NCBI GenBank assembly: GCA_905160935.1
Contig: CAJHZI010000608.1
Span: forward strand, 1 to 64,000
DNA from: Enchytraeus crypticus
Lineage: Eukaryota > Annelida > Clitellata > Enchytraeida > Enchytraeidae
Length of the DNA: 64,000 nucleotides
Direction: 5' to 3'
Positions 27,162-40,577 of this stretch are shown here, piece by piece. The notes below the pieces were generated by a model. That model saw only the letters and a program-made list of their open reading frames with translations, ran no database searches and was not told the DNA's origin. The translations under genes were made by a program, and so were the position numbers. How positions within the stretch are numbered: the first letter of the stretch is position 1; every line of letters starts with the position of its first letter.

Positions 27162-29035
27162 GGATTCAGCAGGTCTCTGGTGTGTAATCAAGTACATATT
27201 TACACTCGTGTATGCTTGCACGATAAATATTTACAGAGTACTCTAATATAATATAAACAAGTTAATCCCTTCACAAAATGGCTATGCCGTATGCACACAT
27301 ACCTTATGTATCTTATACCTTTGGAAAATTTGGCCTTTGATGTGGTTTCCCTTTGCGTTCCTCAGTTTACTCTTTGTCGCCTCTTACGTCACGTGCAGTT
27401 AACAATTGGTCCATTCTTCAGTCAACAACTTTAGCAATTAATTAATAAAAACTTGATACTTATTTAATTATTATACTTAATTATTATTATATATTTAGTA
27501 TATACTTACGTGTTAGTTTAAGTTTTGCAATCCTACTGTTGTACATGTTTATGGCGTTGAATTAAATTTTTGCATAAGCTCTTCTGGCTGGAGCCAGTAA
27601 AGATGTGGATAAGATATTGGATCGCAGATCAGGATGTGCGGGGTTCAAATCCTGGGCTCGCCCATCACTGACATCTATTTCCAGCGGAAAACTGACGTTA
27701 GCATTAGCTTTACCAATTTTTTATTGCATAATTGGACATTTGGATAAAATATTTATTTTAAAGCTTTATGCCTCAGGATGTTACGATGTAAACGTAAATT
27801 CATGTCAATATTATATCACAAATGCATTTCATTTTATTATTTTTTAATTCTCGCATGCTCTATCATATTAAACTCAAACATAACCACTGAAAACCAATCA
27901 ATTTATTTGTAAATGTATATGGACAAAGATTCCATGTCATGTTTGAATAATACTCTGTATTGAAAACCATTTAATAGCTACATATGCATGTATTCGAAAT
28001 GTTTCAGGCATATGCAGATATACATGTACTGCATAAGAGCTATGATCTGAATAGCAGAACAGACATATTACGAAGAGTCCCAGATAATATAAAGATGTCT
28101 AGTTAATAGTGCATTGATATTAAGCTAACAGAAGATAAGAAGATAATACTGTACGTCGTATAATGAACATGATAGCGCCTTTTTATCAGTATTTTACTTA
28201 GTTTAGAGATAATAAAGAGCATATACACATGTACATAGTAAGTGCTGGCGGAAAACTAAGCACTTCTATCAAACAACTTTATTTGACATGGCGTTAGTAG
28301 AAAAACGCGACATATATGCTTTACAAACTCGAAGGCTCGCGTGCTGAAGTATATCTAAAAACCTAATAAAAGCTAATGTTAACATCAGTTTCCTCACTCG
28401 AAAGCGATGTCAGTGACGGGCGAGCCCAGGATTTGAACCCACTCATATAATGATACACGGTCGAATATCTTACAGACATCGCCACTGGATCCGGTCTACA
28501 CTTAAAATCGTACAATTATAATAGCAGAATTCGCGATAAATCTCTCTAGTGTCCTGCGGAGTGGCAGGTAGCAGGCACATATTCTTATTCTCATTTTGCT
28601 GTCGTGCTACAAAAGAGTAAACTACATCGATCAACAAGTTAATTTCTTTACAAAAAGGGCTATGCCTTTTCTTAAGTTTCAAGTAACCTATAGCTTAATA
28701 AAAAGTTATTCAGATCTGAGTTCTCATTGCCTACACCAGAACGAGTTTAGTCGCATCTCACGACAAGCGCAGTTTTCGGTTATTCCATTCTTAAATGGCT
28801 GGGACACAACAGTAGAATCGTTATCAAGGGCTTATGTGAATCTGACATATGTAAATATTTGAAATATTGTTTTTAATTGTGTTAGCTTGTATACTGATTT
28901 TATGTAGTGAATTAATTTTATCCCTTTCTGTGATTACCATCACTCTTGTACGTATACTACTCTATTACGCTTTTTGTTTTAATTTTCTACTTTTAATGAA
29001 CTACATCTCTTGATAACTACAGTGATCTAACCACT

Positions 29036-29086
<51 letters not shown>

Positions 29087-31587
29087 CAGTAAGCCATTCA
29101 ATTCATGTCAATTCTCATATATCTAATGTAGACTTATCTCATATGCTGCTACATAAGTCCATCATTATATATGGTTTATGGTTTGAAATTGTCACTAATC
29201 AATATTTATATATATACATATATATACATATATATATATATATATGTATATAAATAAATTTCAGCAGCATTACCTTGACGTTAAGACTGCACAGCGACAG
29301 GGAGATAAAGAGAAGAGCCGAGCTGATCGTAAGCATGGAATACGGGACCACGACCATTAGGAATCCCAACAGTAACAAGGAAGCCACCAAAATGTTCACA
29401 TTTGACTATTCCTACTGGTCCCATAGCGGGTACAGAGAAACTGAGAGTGGTTTTTACGAAGCTGTCGATAGCAATTACGTCGATCAGGTTATTTATTATT
29501 CCATATTTCATTGTATTATTCTCTCTCTCTCTTAGTGCACTGCCTACTGGCAGGTCCATGGTATATATCGCCTCTACTCTTCTCTATCTTCCTTTTTCTC
29601 TTCATGTCCACATGGAGTGGATCTTTAAATCATTTAACATGATATAAAATTATTCCTGGGGACTCTGTTTATGAAGAGGTGGGCCCATATGCCTTCCTCA
29701 GTTTCGACTAGCATTTCTTTGTCAAGGTCGTCATTCCCTGAGAAAACTATCCTGACTAACCATATTTTTATTATTTGATTTTAAAAAACTAGTGAAGCAA
29801 TTAGTGTTTTACTAGCCATTAATGTGTTGTGGGCGACTTACTTTGAGGAGCAGACTGAATTAAATACGCAACCACTTTGTACCTGTGGCTTAACTGTGAA
29901 ATGCATTATATAATTGTTAGTCGAGTGAAGATGTTGTATTTACTTAAAGGTTTTAACACCAGAAGTGTTGAAAGGAACTGTTTTCCAATGTTGTTGGAAG
30001 GAAAACATTTAAAAAAAATTATGCTTCACCTGCCTTCGTTACTATATTACTTCAAGACGTCTGTAACTCTTACAGCTACTTGACATTGTAATTAGTTATT
30101 AACATGCGCTAAGTGTTGAGATCATACTTATTTGAAATACAGTACACAAAATTAACAGCCACGAGCTAAACATTAATGTTTAAGACCGCATAGCACTTTA
30201 AGTCCCTTTCTAACAAATGTGCAGTGAAATGTTAACTACTTAGTTTTACTTGAGAATCGTTTAACTACGTACCTGATAACGGAGTAAATTAACGAACGGA
30301 TTTGTTCCTCATTGATCACTTGCTACGCTGTAAGTCAAGTGGATATAGAGTCAACTTACGTATCTCGTAAGAACTTTTATTTGGGTTAGAATAATAGACG
30401 ATATTTTAGACTCACATAGGAAGTACTCAAAATTAAATAAATTATTAGTATTTTAACAACTACGCTATTCTTCTACCTTTGAAATGAAACCATCATAATT
30501 TTTGCCGATAGTAATTTCCAATACGGATTTATAACTAGAGCAGCATAATGTTTAACGCTTTCTTTTTTATTCACATTCAAATGATAAAAAAGTAAAAAGT
30601 GTTAGCTAAGATTATTAAATAATTATTATATAATTATTATCAATGCTACATTTATCCGTTTTTGTGTTCAATAATATCGACACTAATTCGACCTATCTAG
30701 CAAGCTCGTAGAAAATTTATTTTGAAAAATCAGCACTGTGCAAACCGTGATCCCCTATAAACCTCTGGAGCTTATTGGAGATGTTCAAAATTTCACGTTC
30801 AGCCGGCTCTCGATGTAGGCCTGAATGGCTAATACTAGAATATTGTGTGATGCAGAAAACGATCAAAATTAATGAAATCTATATAAATTAATTATAATGA
30901 GTGCCATCGACCTTTTGCTAATATTTTACTTAATATTTGACCACAGCATAGTAACTCTTCCTAAAAATACAAGCTATATAGTCTTAACTATTAGCGGACA
31001 TCGACTGTATAATCTCTGATTGCAAAATAATTCTGTCGGGATGAAATTAATTTAAGTTCAAAATTGCACAGGTGCACGTATTTGAAGATTTGGGACGTTC
31101 GCTCTTGGAGAACTCGTGGCTTGGCTACAATTGCTCAATATTCGCCTACGGTCAAACAGGAAGCGGTAAATCTTACTCAATTACCGGACATGGTGCTAAC
31201 GAAGGTCAGTCGTCATGCTGAGTAAATCATTAAATTATTAATAAATTCAATTATGAAGCGCTCTTTCAGATGTATCAAAATTATAGTTAATAGGCCTACT
31301 ACACGACACTAAGCTGTGCATTAAGGTCACAGAGGTGCCACGGCTAAGGAGATGGAGATAATCTTAACATATTTTCCGAAGGTCTTAACTACACCTTTTT
31401 TAAAATAATATTTAAAGAATTAAAACTGGTCTCCTAGCAGTTGGATCTACCAGCCATTAATTTTGTCCTGACAGTATAAAAGTATAAACTACACCTTTGA
31501 CATTAGAAAATATTAAAAAAATTAAACAGTTATCTGACGTTGCCTTTCTTAGGTAGAATTCTCTTGCAAATGCAAAGCTAGTCGTCT

Positions 31588-31622
<35 letters not shown>

Positions 31623-31941
31623 GTGCACTGCCTATTGGCAGGTCCATGGTATATAACGCCTTCACTCATCTCTATCTTCCGTTTTCCTCTTCATATCCAA
31701 ATGCGAATGTATCTCTAAAATCATTTATAACATTCCTTTTGATATACCATTTTATTGGGGATTCTGCTTATAACGAGGTGTTCCCCCTATGCCTTCCTCA
31801 GCTTCGACTAACATTCACTGGGCAGGGGCGTCATTCCTCAATTATATACTTATAATATAAGTGTTACTTTTCGTAGCATTTAGAAATAAAAATCATGACT
31901 ACGTCAGAACATGGTTTTAGACATGATATATATATATATAT

Positions 31942-32002
<61 letters not shown>

Positions 32003-33821
32003 TCATTTGTTCACCTCAAGGTCTTGTGCCAAGGACATGTCGAGAATTGTTCAATCAGATTCAGGAAAGAAAGTCTCGTGACATTGCTTTTGAGGTAGAT
32101 ATTTAGATTATTTGTTTATTTCTGTGATATGATATCTTTAATTGGTACCTGTTTGTAAAACTATTTAACTTTTCCATTACAATATCCTTGTGTTTTACTA
32201 TGTTACTGGCATTAATTAAAGAGCTAATTAAGCAACTAATAAGATAATAAATTATACAAATAGAACTATGATAATAATAAGTATGAAAACTATTCAATAT
32301 TGAGCTCATAGAAATTAAAATGCTCTTTAGAAAGTATATAAAAAGCTACAAAAAAAGATGGGCATGATATAAAGAAAAAGGAGTGTCATTGCCAAGTTGC
32401 ACTAGAAGCAAGAATTAAAGGGAAAATTTCCCTTTAATTCTTGCTTCTAGTGCAACTTAGCAGACACACTCCTTTTGTGCTTGCCAATGCCAATGATTAT
32501 ACAGTGCCAATGATTATACAGTGCCAATGATTTTACATAGACAAGCGCTATTGAACAAGTTGATAACCAGTGGCATTCAGGTATAACTACTAAATTATAA
32601 TATAGAATTAGTTAGACAATTATTATTAGCATATGTGCTGGGCCTGTCATAAGGCAGAACACCAAGAAGGGAGGGAAACATATTTAGAGAATGGTGCATA
32701 TTGTTCTGGCAATATTGTGGGTAATTTGTTTTCTTTATTGGATAATTTGTTTTAGTTGTTAGATACAAATCAACCTTATGGTTGATTTGTATCCTTACCA
32801 AGGATCCACGAATTCCTTTGCCAGCTAAACGATCACTGATGATATTCTTTGTGATACGAAACCGACGTTAAACATATCTTTATTTTTAATTATACAACTG
32901 CCGATCTTAAATGTTTAGGTGACATTTAGCATGTTAGAGATATACAACGAGCAAGTCAGAGATCTGCTCTCCAAAGGTCGATCAGCCTGTCATGTGAGGG
33001 AACATCCTGACAAGGGATTTTACGGTAAGATTTTTGCTGATTTGTGAAATGGTAAAACATATATACTGTAATTAACATACTATTACCAAAAACTACAACA
33101 ACAATTAGAGTGCGACTGGCCTCATTGATCACACCGAGCACTATTGAGCCAAATCCAAGCCGACAAGAAAATAAGTGTCCAAAAACGTTGAATAAATCCA
33201 AAATCCAGAAAACTAGTCCAACACATTGTAATGACAAGCAGTTTCTCCTGATCTCTTGCGTCACGTAGTAAACTATGCACCGCACTGTGTTGTATTCTTG
33301 ATATTGTTCGTGTTCATATGTGATGAATGTCTCAGACACAACACGACTTTGAACCTTTGAATGACTTTCACTAATTCGCTACAAAGCCTGTAAGTTACGA
33401 AAAGTTGCCAATGATAGGCCGCTTTCGTAAGTCATAAACCCGACTGTTAACAGCACTTTCCTATCGAGTGAACGCTGTCAGGTATACGATACCTAAAATT
33501 GGGCATTTAGCACAGTCTTTCGCGGCCAATTAATTATAATTCAACTAGGTGTATCCATGCACAAAAATGAACACATATAGGACAAATGGCCACTTTTAAC
33601 TGAACCTGGATTTGAACCACAACCTCTCGATCCTAAGGAGGACGTTCTGCTAATGTAGCCTACGCCTCACAAGAAATCATAATCTAAAATTTCATATATA
33701 AGAACGAAGTGTCTTATCTAGGAATTATAAAAATTGCCCTGCGATTAATTTTGTACACGCCAGATGGCAGCGCTGCAATCAGCGTTATGTTAGACCGACA
33801 GATAGGCAGAAGTGGATCATT

Positions 33822-33878
<57 letters not shown>

Positions 33879-33907
33879 TAAATATATATATACAAATATA
33901 TATATAT

Positions 33908-33961
<54 letters not shown>

Positions 33962-34185
33962 GTATATAGTTACATGTAGTTAGTAAACGATATAGAGATT
34001 GAAAGGCATAATTAGCACCTGTATAAAACACAATGCTAAAAAATGATTGTATTGCAGTGGAGTCATTGAAGCACGTGCCTGTGGGCTCATACGAAGATAT
34101 AGACAGAAGTTTGACTGCTGGTAATAAGCAGAGAACAATTGCTGCTACGAAGATGAACGAAATCAGCAGGTTTAAAATATATATA

Positions 34186-34221
<36 letters not shown>

Positions 34222-34228
34222 TATATAC

Positions 34229-34278
<50 letters not shown>

Positions 34279-37200
34279 TTTTTCGCCACTTGGGCCAACA
34301 AAACACACATAGAACAGAAAAAAGCAAATGTACAACAAAAAATGAAAATAAAAGACTGCATTTCGAGAAGTATGCAATTAGCACATGAATGTCATCAATA
34401 TTGAAACCGCACAGGTTACAGTTGATACATATCTAGAACAATAATTATTGGCATGATTTGCCTATTTTTTCTTTAAAAATTGTTGAAAGTTGAGGTTTAC
34501 TATATCATTTAATGTCCAGTGCTCTTTAGTAGCCTACTGTTAACTATGATTATGTAATAGTAACTGAATGATAGATTGATTGTATGATTAGGGGAAGGAT
34601 TGTTTAAAACTGATTGATTGATTGTATAATTAGGGGAAGGATTGTTTAAAACTGATTGATTTATTGAATGATTAACGAATTGTTTGTAATTGATAGACTG
34701 ATTGAGGAATTGTTTAGGAATTGATTAATTCGTTAGTAAATGTTTTGGTCGGGTTATTTAATTGAAGATTGATTATAATTCTCAAAAATTGATTATAATT
34801 GTTATCAAATATATTTTTCAGAATTAATTTTTACTTAATTAATCTAGTGAATTTGATAATTGAAGCTTGAGAGTTGTATTTTATATCGTGTTATGTTTAA
34901 TACATTTGTTTGATGAATGATTATTTTTTTCATTCATTATTATTTTAATTGCGCAATATTGACAGGGATATGAGAAAAACTATAGGCTACAAGCTATAGG
35001 CTACATCAGGTATGGATAAGGCATAGACTTTGTGAAGGGATTAACATGTTGATCTAATGGGTGCTCTTTTGGAGCTTGAAAGCAGACTTTGAATATGAAT
35101 ATGTACCTTGAACCTGCCACTTGGCAGTGAACTGAAGAAGATAAGAAAAACATGAGAATTCTATAATTCTTCAGAGAACGACTAATTGATTGATTATTTT
35201 ATATTGTAGCCGAGCTCACACTATAGTTACTATTAACTTCATTCAGAACTCTAAGAAGCAGAAAACTTCGACTCATTCCATTATCAACCTGGTCGATCTA
35301 GCCGGCAGGTAGTTTTTACATATGTTGATTTGCCTATTCTTATGTGCAATGTTGACTTTTTGATTTACCATTAATATTATTGGATTTTTGTTTTGCTTGT
35401 TGGCCTTTGTTTAATAATATAATGTATGAATTGAGTATTTCGATCCAGTTAGGCTTACTGTAACTCAAACTGTGTTGTTGGTGGTTTATTTTTGATCCTA
35501 CTTTTTATGTTTTATGCTGCTTGATTTGTTTACTGTTGCTTTTCTTCCTGTCAAATGTTGACGAATAAAGAAGTAGATATATATTATTCTTTTCTTAAAT
35601 CTTGAATATACTTAACTAAAATACTGTAGTGTTCTTTTACAAAATTGTTATTTATCTTCCCTTTTTGCATTTCGAGAGGATAATTATGTTTCTTGTTTCT
35701 TAATTTAAAGTTGTAGTTGTCAGGTATAATGATGCAGAAAATTTGTTGTTAGTATGGTGAATCTAATATCTGTTGAATCCAACATGTTATTAATCTTGAA
35801 AACTAATCAGTCAATTATGTCGTAATGATAGTAGATTCTTGGTAAATAGTACCATCTGAAGTAGACTGTGTTAACTTCTTCAGTTTTTAACTTGTCGACA
35901 TAATTAATCATCTTTAAGTTTCTTCATTATTTATACAGCTTGTCTGAGCTCAAGATACTTTTATGCTCCTGTGAAGTTGTTGAACTTGTTGTTTTCGCTG
36001 AGCGTACGATGATAACATTTTTAATCGCACTGCTTAGACTTATAGACAGGTTTTCTCGAGTTTTTCCTGCTTTTTGACACTCCTCACCGACCCACATTTG
36101 AAACTTCCCGTATTCTTCCAGCTCAAACAAGATTAGCGGCAGCTTTAATTACTTTAGTTTAGGTTCTGTAATTGATCGTTTTGAGACATCATGGGAGCAA
36201 CGTCGCTGAGAGTATATTTACTGTATAATAATAGTTTAATCGAACTTGTGTCTAAACTTTAAATTCAATTTATTAATTTAAAGCTAAGGTTAACGTCAGT
36301 TTCTTCACTCGAAAGCGATGTCAGTGACGGTCGAAATTTGAATTTGAACCGGTAACGCAAAGCAACGTAATATTGCTGCTGCATTTAGTGGGCAATAATT
36401 TAGCAACTTTTAGCATCGATAGCGTAGGCCTATAAGTCAAAGGAAAGAAAAATTTACCATAAAAGGATAACATGTCATTACTTGTGAAAGAAGCTCATGA
36501 TTTATACGGGATTAAATTCAAGAATTCAGGTGTAAAGTGATTTTATTATCAATAGCAAAGTTTATATTTTATTTTGTAATATGTAATTAGCGAGAGACAG
36601 AAGCAGACTGAGTCCACTGATGATCGATTCACTGAAGCTAAAAACATCAATCAATCTCTCTCTACTTTGGGAAACGTTATTCGAGGTTGGTAAATATTGC
36701 TGAACTTTTTTCCCTCCGGACTCTTTAAGATATGATTAATTGCGGTTGTAATAATAACAGTACAATATCATATCTGAAATTCTATTTAAACTATAAAAAA
36801 CTTTGTTAACTTCGTTCACTCATACAGGTATGTTTGTTAGACATCATTGAGTGCGCTATTTATCCAAGTCTAACATCTCTGCGATCTACCTCTAAACCTA
36901 AAATCTAAGCGGTTTACCATAAAGCTAAATTCTAAGCGATTTTTCCTTTAGTCTAAAATATCTACGCTTTGTCTTCAAGTGTAAATTTTAAATTCTAAGC
37001 GGGTTGGCCTTAAGTAAAGTAATTAGCGGTTTGTCCTTAAGGCTAAATTCTTAGCAATTTGTCCTTAACTCTAATCTTAACATCCTAAGTATAATGAGAC
37101 TTCGTGATATTAAAGGTTTAGTTATCTTCTCTCTTTATTCCAGAATGCACTAAGACTAACAAGAATGAAAGAATAGTCGAAAATATGTTGAATATTAGTC

Positions 37201-40200
37201 TTTATTAGAAATATTAATAAGAATTACTTTTACTAGTGTTGCGTACGGGTTGCGGAAGAATTGACCAACCATAGACAACGCATATCGTAAAAGGCAACAA
37301 AAAGCACTAAGATTCAACCCATCGTCGGAAAGGGCATTCGGTTGATGAGCGCCTGGGTTCCAGAAATTGCTACAAAAAGTCTTCTAAAACCCGGCCATAG
37401 CTAAACTGGGATGCAAGGGAAGATGATAAGACTAAGGTTAACGTCAGTTTCCTCACTCGAAAGCAATGTCAGTGACGGGCGAGCCCAGGATTTGAACCTC
37501 GCACATACTGATCCGCGGTCGAGTGTCATACCGACTTTGCCACTGACTCCAGCCAGTGCCCAAGATGATGATGATGATTTACTGTAATATATTAGCCTAT
37601 TTGTTTCAAATAATCTGTAGTAATTTTGTGGTTTGATGAAGTAATCTCAAGCCGATGCTTGATAGCAGTTCTAAGTTAAATATTGTTTTAATTGATGCAA
37701 TCTTCAGCTCTGGTGGAAAACAGGTCGAGGAAACATGGATCTAATTCTGTTCCAGGTTAATTTAATTTGTTATATTCACACATATAATTTGTAATTAAAC
37801 TTCATATATAGATGAAATTGTGAAGATGAACTTAAAAATATTGTTACAAGTACAGTTTAGTATTCTTATAGTATTCTTGTATTTTTATAGTATTATAGTA
37901 TTTTATAGTATTATTATTTAGTTATAAAGTATGAGTGTAGCAATTGCACAACTGAAAGTGTATTAAAATATATATAAATCCTGGAACAAGTTATTTCGAA
38001 GAAATAATTGGCCATAGTCTTGTTGCATGTCTGGCACGGACAATAAACGGAGTTACAGGAGTTTCGACTAAGAAATATAAAAACTTGACAGTTAAAAATG
38101 ATGAATAAAAATGATCAAATTACTACTGACGCATAAGCAATATGCAAACAATTGTGTCCAGGAAATGATGCGTGATGAGATGATGCGTGAAGAGGTGATG
38201 CGTGAGGAGATGATGCGTTAGGAGGCGATGCGTGATGAGATGATGCGTGAGCAGATGATGCGTGATGAGATGATGCGTGTTGAGATGATGCGTGATGAGA
38301 TGATGCGTGATGAGATGATGCGTGAGGTGATGATGCATTGCTAGCTAATAATACCCGCGGGATTTGAATTCCTGATAACGATTTTCTCATTTAAATTTTT
38401 GAGGACTTAACATCGAGGTCAGAAGCCTGATGGGCTTCTCTTCAAGACATCAGACGTACAACGATGAAAACACCTGACGTCATCGCCATGATTAATCAAC
38501 TGAACGACCAACCAAAGCAGCAGTCAGTCTAGACTGTCAGGCTTTTCTAGAGTGATGATTCAATTCTAAGACTAATAATTGTAATTAACACTAATTGTAT
38601 TAACACTAAGTAATTGTACACTAAGTGTGCAAGTCAACAATGCTCAAACAGTCCAGGAGTCTCGAGTCCAGAGTGAAAGCCTGCAATATACACCTCTCGG
38701 ATGAGCCTCAACGGTTAGGATATCCCTGGGATATACGTGTATAATAGAAAATCCTTCAATCATTGTTCCGTAAAGCAGTCTCAGGGTCCCGGAGAGCAGA
38801 GCATTGTAATCGATATGTTCGAGTCCCAGCCGCGCTGATCTGAGAGTAAAATCTCGGACATTCACTGGACTGGATACACGGAAAATGGTCTAAATTTCCT
38901 AACGGTTTAAACATGTGGTTTTAAAAAGTGATAGATATCAACATAGCTGATTATTCACTATAATGCGTGTTTACTTTTATGAGCTAATTAAATATTACAC
39001 TCTCAGTCAATGTAATAGCATAGATTACGTCGGTACCACTTTATTATACTCTACGTAATGGTGAAGTCTGATTTCGGTTCTAATTTATATTTCTCTTTTC
39101 TAGTGATATATCGAAACTCTGTTCTGACGATGCTACTGAAGAACACGTTGGGTGGAAATAGCAAGACTGTTATGGTATCATCCTACTACATTGCAATTAC
39201 GTTGATTTAATTTTAAAGCTTTAAATGTGTCTGGTTATATTTATCCGAGTTTTGAGCTATCCGAATCACACTGGTGCTGAAAGAGATTCGTCAGAGATAA
39301 TTTATTCTATATAATAGCAAAGTCAAAATCAAAGCTTACTTTTATTTAGTTTGCTTGCCATAGAAACTGAAACGGTTTTTAATGTAGATTATTTATTCCA
39401 GTCTAAGATATATTGTAACGAATTATGACGTATTTGAAATACTAAAATTCAATTGATTAAAAAAAGTAGCTGCAAATATTTATTTAACTCACTAATTTAA
39501 CAACTCTTCACTCTATTTCAGCATAAGGTGCGTGGTTGACATGGTAGTAGTAATGCCTTGCATGCATTCACAATTATGCATACATTCTATAGCGCTTTTA
39601 GGGGTTTTGCTTTTATCTCGTTATGCTTTTTGAGGTTATACAGTAAAGAGATCAATTGAAAGAGTTGATTCTGAAAAGAGCTTAGCTTTTAATACTCTCA
39701 AACATATTGAATCTCCATATGTCCAAATTTTTCAATACATACATGTATTTGTGAGTATATATTATATCAAATTCCACAGAATTTAAAGATATCAGGAGTC
39801 TAGAAGAATTTCTGAAATATAATGTTTTAAATACAAAACTAATCTCTATTTCTCTCTCTCTCTCTCTCTTTCTCTTTCTCTAGTGTTTTGCTAAGTAGCA
39901 TATCCAAGGTACATTATCATACTCAGAATCTGATTTCACGCACCATCAAGAGCAAAGGCAATCCATACCTTATGTAGCCAATATCTTGAAAAATTTGGCT
40001 TCTTTTGGTGGCTTCCCATTGCCTTCCTCAGTTCTTGCTTAGTAGCCTCTTGTGACACGTGCAATTAACCGTTAGTCTATTCCTCAGTGTCCCGATCACA
40101 ACACGGGAAACTGCTAACTACATAGAAGTACTACAAAAGTAAAATGTATTGACTATTCTATCTTCTCTAGATTGCCACCATCAGCCCTGCTGCTGAGAAC

Positions 40201-40523
40201 TATGAACAGTCTCTTTCTACCCTCAGATATGGTCAGATTTCTTGTTATCATACATACTCAAATAGGTGCTGTAAGTTAAATGGTGACAGATAAAATACCG
40301 TTGTTAAACTGTATCTAACTAGTAAGTTATTTCGGAAATTCCAAAATTTATAACTCCTATACTCTCTCTCTCTCTCTCTACTCTCTCCTTTCTTTTTCTC
40401 TCTCCTCTCTTTCTCTCTCTCTCTCTCTATCTCTCTCTTCTCTATTGCTCTCTTTTACTCTCTTCTTCTCTTTCTTTTCTCCTACTGTTTCTCCTTCTCT
40501 CTCTTTCTCTTTCAATCTCTCTC

Positions 40524-40577
<54 letters not shown>

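Larger units (their letters stand above)
23973..29292 (+). other. Candidate U12-type AT-AC intron (kinesin intron 1)
   Basis: Exon 1 ends in ...GTC AGA CCA TTT and is followed by ATATCCTTTT, a perfect U12 5' splice site. The only join that rebuilds the conserved kinesin strand VRVRPFSDREI ends the intron with AC at 29291-29292. It leaves a branch-site match TACCTTGAC (29271-29279, branch A 29278) 14 nt upstream of the junction and no polypyrimidine tract, both typical of minor-spliceosome introns. No GT donor gives a sensible join. The intron holds an L2-like tail, an RTE-like fragment, an inverted-repeat family, two SINE copies, a family C copy and (TA)n arrays. Confidence 0.85.

Noticed and set aside
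33714..34404. Several YIYIYI-rich frames on both strands
   Set aside because: Translations of (TA)n microsatellites around kinesin exon 6.
38115..38390. Open frame with HASSHHASS repeats
   Set aside because: Produced by a 15-bp minisatellite in an intron; no start context, splice continuity or family resemblance.
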